Source: Schistocephalus solidus
Lineage: Eukaryota > Platyhelminthes > Cestoda > Diphyllobothriidea > Diphyllobothriidae
Assembly (NCBI GenBank): GCA_017591395.1
Contig: WEDG01001234.1
Span: 116,782-180,781 of the forward strand
Reading direction: 5' to 3'
Length of the DNA stretch: 64,000 nt
Below are positions 57,040 through 64,000 of this stretch, piece by piece. The position numbers and the translations under genes were made by a program. The notes under the pieces are model-generated. The model made no database searches, was not told the DNA's origin, and saw only the letters and a list, made by a program, of their open reading frames with translations. Position 1 is the stretch's first letter, and every line of letters starts with the position of its first letter.

Positions 57040-58089
57040 TTGGTATTATCGTTTTGTGCATATCACCCCCATGCTCCCGAACATGCGAATTCACCAAACC
57101 AGTCGTCGCATACCGGCTTGGCCAATTGGCAGATAAAGGCTGTCCACTGGGAGTGTGGATCTCGAGCTCCCTTAAACTCTTGCTGCATTGTTCAAAGGTA
57201 GCCAAGTCTGCGATGTCAGCCCTGTACCTTGTCAAGTGGGCTTTCTCTGCCTTTGATGAAGACTGCTTTGCCAAAGGCTTTCGAACTTTTGTGTGGCCAC
57301 AATTGGAGTTCGCTATCCAAGCTTGGAAACCCTGGACTGCGAAGGATCTCAATATCCTCGAAAAGGTTCAAAGGCGTGCAACCAAACTTGTGACTGGACA
57401 GGGCTCATTACCCTATGAAACCCGATTAGCTAACCTTGATCTCTTTCCCTTGAGTTACAGGCAGCTACGAGGTGATCTGATACAAACATTCCGTATCATG
57501 TGCGGTCATGGCCGCGGCCTCGCACCTGGAGACTTCTTCCAGTTAGCAAAAACCACGAACTTGAGAGGGCATCCAATCAAACTACGTGTAACTGGGGCCA
57601 GACTGGATACACGAAAGTTCTTCTTCTCCAAGAGAGCGGTCGACGCTTGGAATGCTCTGCCTCTGGATGTTGTTATGGCTACTTCCGTTGAAATTTTTAA
57701 GAAAAATCTGGACCAGTATAGCAGTGCCCACTATAATATCCCCAGATCTTTTTAGTCACGCCCCAGTTGAATCACACTCTTATTATTACAATGCTACGTT
57801 GTATATTTCAGTACCATTTTTATTATCTCAAACTCGTCGCATATGCCTCACTCACGAGAATATTGTCAACAACAATAGCATGTACTCATGCTACTCGTAC
57901 TATGCGAGTACAAATTTATGTTTACTCTCTTCGATTAGCCAACAGCTGCTTATTTTCCGCACGCTGTTGTGTAAACCAACTTTTTTACATTTTCAGGATG
58001 TACCAGAGCTTTTTTAGCCATACTGTAACCAAGAGGGAGTTCAAAGGCGTTTGCCTATCTTTCCCTTAATAAACTGAACTGAATTGAAC
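57040..58089 (+). mobile_element. 5'-truncated CR1/Jockey-like LINE, 3' part
   Basis: Same family as 5390-7411. Coding part to 57755, then a 3' UTR ending GGGAGTTCAAAGGCGTTTGC...CCTTAATAAACTGAACTGAA. The AGGC-GTTT-GCCT short hairpin and ACTGA-type tail are shared with the other CR1-like 3' ends in the window. Confidence 0.88.
57054..57755 (+). pseudogene. CR1-like RT C-terminal domain, open over 233 codons
   Basis: Truncated at the 5' side within the RT thumb. Reads PLGVWISSSLKLLLHCSKVA, AMSALYLVKWAFSAFDEDCF, LEKVQRRATKLVTGQ, LPYETRLANLDLFPL, LRGHPIKLRVTGARLDTRKF and AVDAWNALPLDVV, ending RSF-stop at 57755. Pairs residue for residue with 6560-7169. The frame is intact, indicating a younger insertion than the copy at 5.4-7.4 kb, though the fragment cannot be active alone because catalytic motifs are missing. 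Confidence 0.85.
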
Positions 58090-59789
58090 TTATTAGTGTG
58101 TCTCCACGGTTTCTGATGCTGAAATACGTGAGAGGGGAGGAATCGTCACCATCTTCTAGCTGCCCTATGGATCGGTTTGTCTTCCTTGGTTAACTCTCTG
58201 CTCCTGCACCAAATCTTCTTAAACTTTGAGAGCTCAAGATTCTGATTCCTTCGTTAACATTTATGTCACAAAACTGTATTGCAACTATATAAATCTCCAA
58301 ATTTTGAGTTTCGGGGTTTCTCTTCGAGTAGTTGATTTATTATTATTTGGACTGTGATTTTTCCGCGGTACAAAATAAGTGGTGCTGATATCCTTCCGTA
58401 ATGCCGCGAGCATTTACCTGTTCAACGCCTTTTAGGAGTTGGCGAGGTTTCTACGGTCGGGATAATTGCCGAACACAAATATGGTTCAGAGGTATTTCAG
58501 TGACTGCCTCTCGATGCAAGTGTGTGCATTTCCCCAACCTTCATAAAGAATAGGTCAAACCGTTTGCTAAAACGAGCATTGCCTTAATTTGTATTTGCCA
58601 GATTTAGAACTATCATGATCAGGTTATCAAAAATGGCTTTTACTTAAAATTAACCATCTGTGGAATCTTTACTTGCTTAAATATATTTTAAATGGCCACA
58701 TAGAGCATCATAGCTGAGCCACATTCAGTCAGTACTAAAAATAACCCTAGCATCCGGTATCCTACAAGGAAGATTGTTGGCTTTTAATGCTATAAATATG
58801 TTCAGAGATTGCCAGTAGCTAAAGAAGCGACATCGAAAGAAAAATTATCTGCCTGCATTCTGGATAAGGTGACTGGCAGCATTAATAAAATGGTAACAGC
58901 CTGAGGGGGAATTTGTTGATCGTTGAAGAGTTGGCCCAATGCAGAAGGGATCATGGGCAGGCCACATAAAGCAAGGGCTTAACACAGAGTTTTGTTAAAG
59001 ATAAGAAGACAATTGCCGCATGGTGATTTGGAGGTATTTAGAACTAGGATGTAGAAGCGTGCTGGAGATGCAGGGAAAGCTAGTACTTTCACACGAAATG
59101 CCGCTCATTATGGCCTCTGTAGTATGTCTATTGGATGAGTGAGTGCAAAATGTGTTCAAATACTGTGTCCAGTTCTACCCGGATTATTGAATGAAGGCCC
59201 AGTCTTAGATGGATTACCGTTATCGCAAACGGCCATCATGCAGTAGTTTACGCTTAAACCTGAGCTCTTTGGATATTTTATGGATACAATCACAAGCACC
59301 TATATTCGGGATATGATGAACATTGCAGTTCAATGAGATACCTGAGTTAAGGTAATTGCGTGCTTATTGTAACTTGTACCCCATGCAGTACCCCATCTTT
59401 GGCAGTTCATATCAAGCATCAGTTAAAAACAGAGTTTTTGAAGATAGAAAGTTCATTTTTCATTAGCGATATTGAGATCTATTATGCACATATTCACCCA
59501 AAGCGCAAAGGAAGGTACCACTGGCACATAAAATATCACTCATTCTCTCTTCCCTAGTTTATTGGATGATGAGTACAATCTATTTGAATAGCCTACCAAA
59601 GGAGATATCCAAATCAACCAGATAATTAAAGGAATGCTTCATTTGCGAAGAATTACCATCCCTGTAAACCTGCTGAATGTATCGCTGCACTTGCAGCCGT
59701 AAGAACCAGCACAACCGTCGAGGCGAAGCACACTGTGCGCCAAAATGCCACCAGCCTATTAATGACAAAAAGACCCACCAATGTCACTC
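58090..59789. other. no gene recognised
   Basis: No recognisable genes or repeats. Confidence 0.35.
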
Positions 59790-59799
59790 GCGAAGATAG

Positions 59800-60909
59800 A
59801 AGCAATGATGCAATTAAAAAGGGGCAAAGATATAATAGTACTACCAGCCAACAATGAAAGAGTAACCGTCATGATGAAGCGGGCTGCATACAACGAAAAG
59901 GCATAAGCCCACCTGAACGACCAACAATCCTACATATCCACGTCTTCCTGACGGGATAAATCGATGATCATTCAGCTAGCCGGCCTCTTAAACCATCTCA
60001 AGCTCAACAATGTGATATCGCTAAACGAATGGTGACTGGCCCGGTTCTATAGATTACTCAAAATCAACAAGTCCAACGTACCCTTTCGGCCAATCGTTGC
60101 CTTGAATGGCAGCACTACTTACAATTTATCCAAATGGAGGGTTGAAAAATTAAACTTTCTCCGAGAGTGTGCGAGGACCTCCATTAATTTGGCCTCCCAA
60201 TTCCTGGCCACCATCCATGGAAAACTGTTTGACTTGATCAGATCCTGGTAGGCTTTGACGTAGTTTCATTATTCACATCCATCCCACCGAACCTGGCAGG
60301 TGACATTCTATGCAAATGGCTGGAAAAGAAGTATGACTAAATGGGGGGTCCTCTAAAAATTGACCATCTCATTTAAATCTTTGTCTTATGCGATTGAACT
60401 TTTTTACCTTCAGTGATTGAACATATGCGCAGCCCAAAGGACGCCAATGGGTTCCCCCAATAGCTAGTCTAGTTGCAGAACTGGTATTATGAGCTAGAAA
60501 AATCACCTTTTATCACTATGAACCTATGTTTTGGTAATGATACGTGGAAAGCACTTTCGTTATAATCCAAAGGAACAGACTAGTAGCCTTCCAAATCCTG
60601 CTTAACGACATCTGCCCTGTAATTCATTTCGCAAAACTGTTGCCTTTCTTTAACGTCCTCGTCATACGCAGAGGCAATGGAGGACTTAACACCACGGTAT
60701 ATAGAAAGGCGACTAATACAACTCAGGTTCTCAGCTACAATAGCAATTACCCAATGGCACATAAATGTGGCGGTGTTAGAGCACTATTCCAAAGGATAAA
60801 AACGTATTGCAGGGAACCTCAGGACGAGTATAAGAACCATGGCATCTTCGGGAGCTTCTTCAGCCACTGCCTCCATACGCGTCTGCAGGGAACAAACGGA
60901 GTAGAGTAG
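59800..60909 (+). pseudogene. Penelope-like reverse transcriptase, inactivated
   Basis: Readable across frames: MQLKRGKDIIVLPANNERVT and VMMKRAAYNEKA (the family's DKGxxxVxMDxxxY region), then FRPIVALNGSTTYNLSKW (the RPIVxxxxSPTYxLxK block). A degraded section with KLTISFKSLS and SPKDANGFPQ follows, corresponding to KIGxLIxLL and GxxMGSPxS. Next, in one clean 121-codon ORF (60544-60909), come LLPFFNVLVIRRGNGGLNTT, VYRKATNTTQVLSYNSNYPM and AHKCGGVRALFQRIKTYC, the diagnostic Penelope tail (FLDVxxxR...VYRKPTxTxxYLxxxSxHP). The catalytic motif C is not recognisable. Confidence 0.75.
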
Positions 60910-60924
60910 ACAACACTCTGGCTC

Positions 60925-61060
60925 CGCTACAAGCGACAGGCATGCAGTAGCATAGCGACTGCATCCTATAAATACTGAAACTCCCTGTGTACGAATCACC
61001 CGTATCCGATACTGTCTTTGAGTATGGGTTCGAGTTGGAATCCGACACGTCAGAGGAATA
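60925..61060 (+). repeat. short repeat inserted in the Penelope-like element
   Basis: Matches 7664-7790 (ACTGCATCCTATAAATACTG and CACCCGTATCCGAT shared). It sits between the RT end and the endonuclease linker and breaks the reading frame, so it is probably an insertion. Confidence 0.5.
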
Positions 61061-61180
61061 AAGCTCTTGTCCCAGTGATCGGTTCTACCCTGTGACAGGA
61101 GCAACGGAACGTACCGCTGCAGACTTCGGCATGGATATCACCCATCTTCTGAGAGCTGCCATTTGAATTGAATCCTGCAA

Positions 61181-61510
61181 ATGAAGGGCCGACTTGAGGT
61201 AGGTGAGCAATGTGGTGTCGTTCCTCAAATACAATATCAGGACTCTCCTCGTCATTATACGTGGCAGACCGGAGGAGGAAATACCTCTCAACTAATGGAG
61301 CACAAATGGCCAGTGCGGATAGGCGACCCACTGTCACAAATCGCAACCCACACCATGGAGGAGGGCCATGAATTTCAATTCGTGAGTACGCTGGTAAATA
61401 ACGCGAGCCAGCAATAAGACGGGGCGGGAACTGCTGGAAGCCGGGGTGTCTGGCGCCAACTCCATCAACAGACACGCTGACATACTCCCCTGTTAGCATG
61501 CGCTTTGCTC
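61181..61510 (+). pseudogene. Penelope-like GIY-YIG endonuclease domain
   Basis: GVVPQIQYQDSPRHYTWQTG corresponds to the GVVYxIxCxxC...YVGxTG signature, with the first tyrosine and the glycine of YIG changed. LMEHKWPVRIGDPLSQIATH and EEGHEFQFVSTLV follow, matching the conserved TxxxEHxxAVxxGDxxSxIAxHxxxxGHxFxF block. After a frameshift the C-terminal part reads KTGRELLEAGVSGANSINRH. Nuclease of this fold nicks DNA for target-primed insertion; this copy is clearly damaged. Confidence 0.78.
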
Positions 61511-61560
61511 GCGCAGTATAAGGCGCGCCTTCACGACGCCGTGAGAGGGCGTGGACCCAG

Positions 61561-61739
61561 GCTTTTTATGAACACCACACACGCTCCTACACCCCTACGT
61601 CCCTCCTCTTCGTTAGACTAGGAAAACCGTTCATTTACTGACGTATGGTCACAGTATCTGTTGATGGCCTATCATTAAGAGACCGAAAGCTCAGACCAAT
61701 ACACGTAATATCCCAGTGAGTGCGCGTTTATCTTTACAA
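61561..61739. other. no gene seen
   Basis: Short gap between two Penelope-like fragments. Confidence 0.4.
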
Positions 61740-62010
61740 AAAGGTTTATGTTTTGAAAATCGAACCATTTCTTCCTGATGGTGTTAAGTACAGAAGTGAG
61801 AGGTGAAATAAGGAACAAAACTGAGATTGTGGAAGTTCAACTCACAAAATGTCTTCGGAAACTGAACGAACAAGACTTCCTAAGTGATGAAGAGTTCGAA
61901 TCTCTTAAGATCACAGATAAAAGACCCTCAGAATATGCGGTTTTTCCAAACTTCACAAGCCCGAATTTCCTGCGCAACCAATATAAGATATGTGCAAGTT
62001 ATGCTAGCAA
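61740..62010 (+). pseudogene. second Penelope-like RT fragment
   Basis: An 83-codon ORF (61778-62029) with VEVQLTKCLRKLNEQDFLSD, EEFESLKITDKRPSEYAVFP and NFTSPNFLRNQYKICASYAS. The order matches the N-terminal RT block of Penelope-like elements (LxxLxxxxxISxxxFxxLxxTDxxxPxxYGLPKxHKPxxPLRPIVxxxxS). The GLPKxHK core is eroded. It is in the same orientation as the element ending at 61560 and just downstream of it, as in the partial tandem arrays typical of this class. Confidence 0.5.
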
Positions 62011-63576
62011 ACGATTGTACACACGATAGTTCGACCGTCGATTTCGACGATGTCCACCATGTCTCCACACCAGGTGGTGCAGGGACGAGTCACTGCGCGT
62101 GAATTAGTTTTAAGTGATAGTAGCCTTGCGCTGCAGCTACCGCACTCTCTCCTTCTAACCCACCTGAGCCCGATGTCAAGACAGAGTCAAGAAGACCGGA
62201 GACGGGAGAAGACGCAGGTGGTTGGTGCGGCAAGAGCCGACCCTGGGCGTACCACCACACCTGGCTCTGATCCCACGAAGCGGGAGTGCCATAAAGGCCA
62301 CATTAAAAACGAGCCATTGCAGCCTGACTCTCAGTCCGCCAGTCAACCCTCCACACAAAACACACATTGGGCTGACCACGCGGTCCGAGTTATCCCGTCA
62401 GTTGGCAACCTTCCAAGCCACGGCTTTTAGCGCACCGTGATAATTTCAAGCGCGTCAGATTGTTTATAGTGAGGAGAATACGCTGAGCTCTCGACCTCAC
62501 TCTCTCCCCCACCCCCACAATCAGACCACTGTCCGAGCCGGTCAGTTGTCTGATGGTGAAGTGGGCGCAGCTGCTGCTGACCTCGTCTACGTGTACTACG
62601 TACACGACCTGGCCCCCCAAACACAAGCACCAGGATTTCACACAACAGAGGGTTGAACGGCTTACATCTCACATGTGAGATAGCCAGAAGTCACGTTAAG
62701 AAGGAGCCATCGCAGCCTGACTCTCAGACCACTAGTCAGCCACTCCAAAGCAACACACATTGGACTAACTGCGAGGTCTGGAGTGTAATTGTCAGTTGGC
62801 AACCTTCCAACCGCGGCACTCAACGTAACCGCACTCTCTTCTCCTCCCCACCTGAGCCCGGTGTCAGAGACAGAGTCAAAGAAGACCGGGAGATGGGAGA
62901 GGGCGCAGGTGGCTAGCGCGGCTGGAGCCACCCTGGGCATGCCACCACACCTGGCTCGGATCCCCACGGGTGGGGAGTGCCATAAAGGCCACATTTAGAA
63001 GGAGCCATTGCAACCCTGACTCTCAGTCCGCCAGTCAGCCACTCCACACAAACACACATTGGGCTGACCACGCGGTCAGTTATCCCGTCAGTTGGCAACC
63101 TTCTAAGCCACGGCTTGTAGTGCACCGTGATAGTTTCAAGCGCGTCAGATTGTTTATAGTGAGGAATATGCGTTGAGCTGTCGACCTCACTCTATCTCCG
63201 ATCTCCACAATCAGACGCTCGTCCGAGCCGTCAGTTGTCTGGTGTGGGTGTGGGCGCATTGGCTGAAGAGTCGGCGTACCCGTCTTCGCGCGCCACAGCA
63301 CGACCTGGCCCCCCATTACGCACTACACCAGGATTCCACTAAAGCAGGGAATATGGAGGACCCATTGCCGTCTGACTCACGGTCCAGTAGTTAGCCACTC
63401 CACTCACACAGCACATACACTGAGCCAATGACGTGTTCTGCTGTAAGCGTGAGGTTGGCAGCCTTCCAAGCCACTATTTCTTTGTAATCGCGATATTCAC
63501 CGGTACATGATAATGGTGAGGGTATTGTCTATTTATTGGTGAAGGTTGTGTGCGCTGATGTGATTTAGCCTCCGTT
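62011..63576 (-). mobile_element. zinc-finger LINE 3' UTR with internal tandem repeats
   Basis: Continuous with the ORF end at 63577, so this defines the UTR. It contains a tandem duplication of about 690 bp: 62115-62530 resembles 62805-63240. A shorter sub-block containing CCTGACTCTCAG ... GTTGGCAACC appears near 62315-62410, 62700-62810 and 63010-63100, plus a diverged one near 63365-63465. The terminal hairpin CGATAGTTCGACCGTCG is at about 62024-62040. Confidence 0.82.
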
Positions 63577-64000
63577 GGTTTACCGCAGGTTGTCATGGAT
63601 GCGCATGTGACCGAATAGGCCTATGATGTGAGTGAATGTGCGAGACTGGTGAGGGCCGTGAAGACGGTGATCTCTGCTGTGTGTTGGTGCTCAAGGCACT
63701 GGTTCACCAGTCTCTGTACGATGGATTCGCAAGTGACCGACCAGGCCAATGCGTGAGGTGAATGTGCGGTTGCGATGAGGACAGTTTAGGAGAGAGTCCC
63801 CATCGATGATGGTGGTGGCGGTGGTGGTGGGGGAAGCAGGTGATGAGTAGAGGAATTTGGTCTCTATGATGGTGCGAGTATTAAAACTGATACCAGGGGT
63901 GAGGCAGGGGGAGTTTGAAGGAGTGCTGGCATAATTGGACGCAGAAGTTATAATTGTCGGATTGTTGGTGCATTGCGTCCGAAGATGTCCGACCAGGCCG
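63577..64000 (-). pseudogene. zinc-finger LINE, C-terminal end of ORF (runs off window)
   Basis: Minus-strand frame open across the window edge with one internal stop. A Ser/Thr/Pro linker (CLTPGISFNTRTIIETKFLY) is followed by finger-like units NRTFTSRIGLVGHLRIHRTE and SRTFTHIIGLFGHMRIHDNL, ending R-stop at about 63577. Zinc ligands are partly lost (CPHR instead of CPHC; PHQS instead of PHCS), so fingers may not fold. An in-frame TGA lies after GEPVP near 63690. Most complete 3' end of the family in the window. Confidence 0.82.

Larger units (their letters stand above)
59790..61560 (+). mobile_element. Penelope-like element with GIY-YIG endonuclease, degraded
   Basis: Plus-strand Penelope-like retroelement. 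It has an N-terminal RT part from about 59800, RT C-terminal part to about 60905, an inserted short repeat at about 60925-61060, a linker (GATERTAADFGMDITHL) near 61100-61150 and a GIY-YIG domain to about 61500. Numerous stops and frameshifts make it inactive. Confidence 0.78.

Noticed and set aside
57652..58069. 121- and 100-codon plus ORFs over the LINE 3' UTR
   Set aside because: Frames overlap the end of the LINE ORF and its UTR; no homology seen.

Overview
The window is eukaryotic: sparse short exons with GT/AG signals, long AT-rich non-coding stretches and many degraded retroelements. It looks like a platyhelminth, most likely a diphyllobothriidean tapeworm (Spirometra / Dibothriocephalus / Schistocephalus type). 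The main pointers are a LINE whose ORF ends in C2H2 zinc-finger-like repeats (a form I associate with those genomes), Penelope-like elements with a GIY-YIG endonuclease, tRNA-derived SINEs, and receptor guanylate cyclase (rGC) exons. The species call is inference.

Host genes: the only recognisable host family is the receptor guanylate cyclase. On the minus strand are a two-exon ligand-binding region (4232-5003 joined to 429-748, open and in frame), a broken ligand-binding relic (about 27495-27885) and two catalytic-domain exons (44543-44734 and 42438-42613, each with a one-base frameshift). One kinase-homology exon lies on the plus strand (13985-14097). In minus-strand order (catalytic, ligand-binding, kinase-homology in reverse, ligand-binding) these cannot be one collinear gene. 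They fit a tandem cluster of at least three rGC units that has decayed and rearranged. A few further exon-like pieces (24.2-24.8, 35.5-35.9, 51.0, 54.6 kb) are reported as unassigned.

The dominant structural feature is an inverted repeat with two arms of about 5.5 kb (8137-13614 and 14078-19572) around a 463-bp spacer. Each arm carries the same nested retroelements in mirror order. The inner edge of the right arm lies inside the rGC kinase-homology exon, and the inner edge of the left arm abuts the 5' end of a truncated LINE. Just outside the right arm is a 346-bp block that recurs in reverse orientation at 41605-41950.

Layout: 1-5.3 kb rGC ligand-binding exons with a GIY-YIG relic in the intron; 5.4-7.4 kb CR1/Jockey-like LINE; 8.1-19.6 kb palindrome; 19.6-22.0 kb internally deleted EN-RT LINE; 22-24 kb SINEs and LINE UTR scraps; 24-34 kb mostly unannotatable with one rGC relic; 34.5-35.4 kb fold-back repeat; 36.8-44.8 kb LINE/SINE debris plus rGC catalytic exons; 45-57 kb nearly empty; 57.0-58.1 kb second CR1/Jockey-like LINE 3' end; 59.8-62.0 kb Penelope-like element(s); 62.0-64.0 kb zinc-finger LINE 3' end running off the window.
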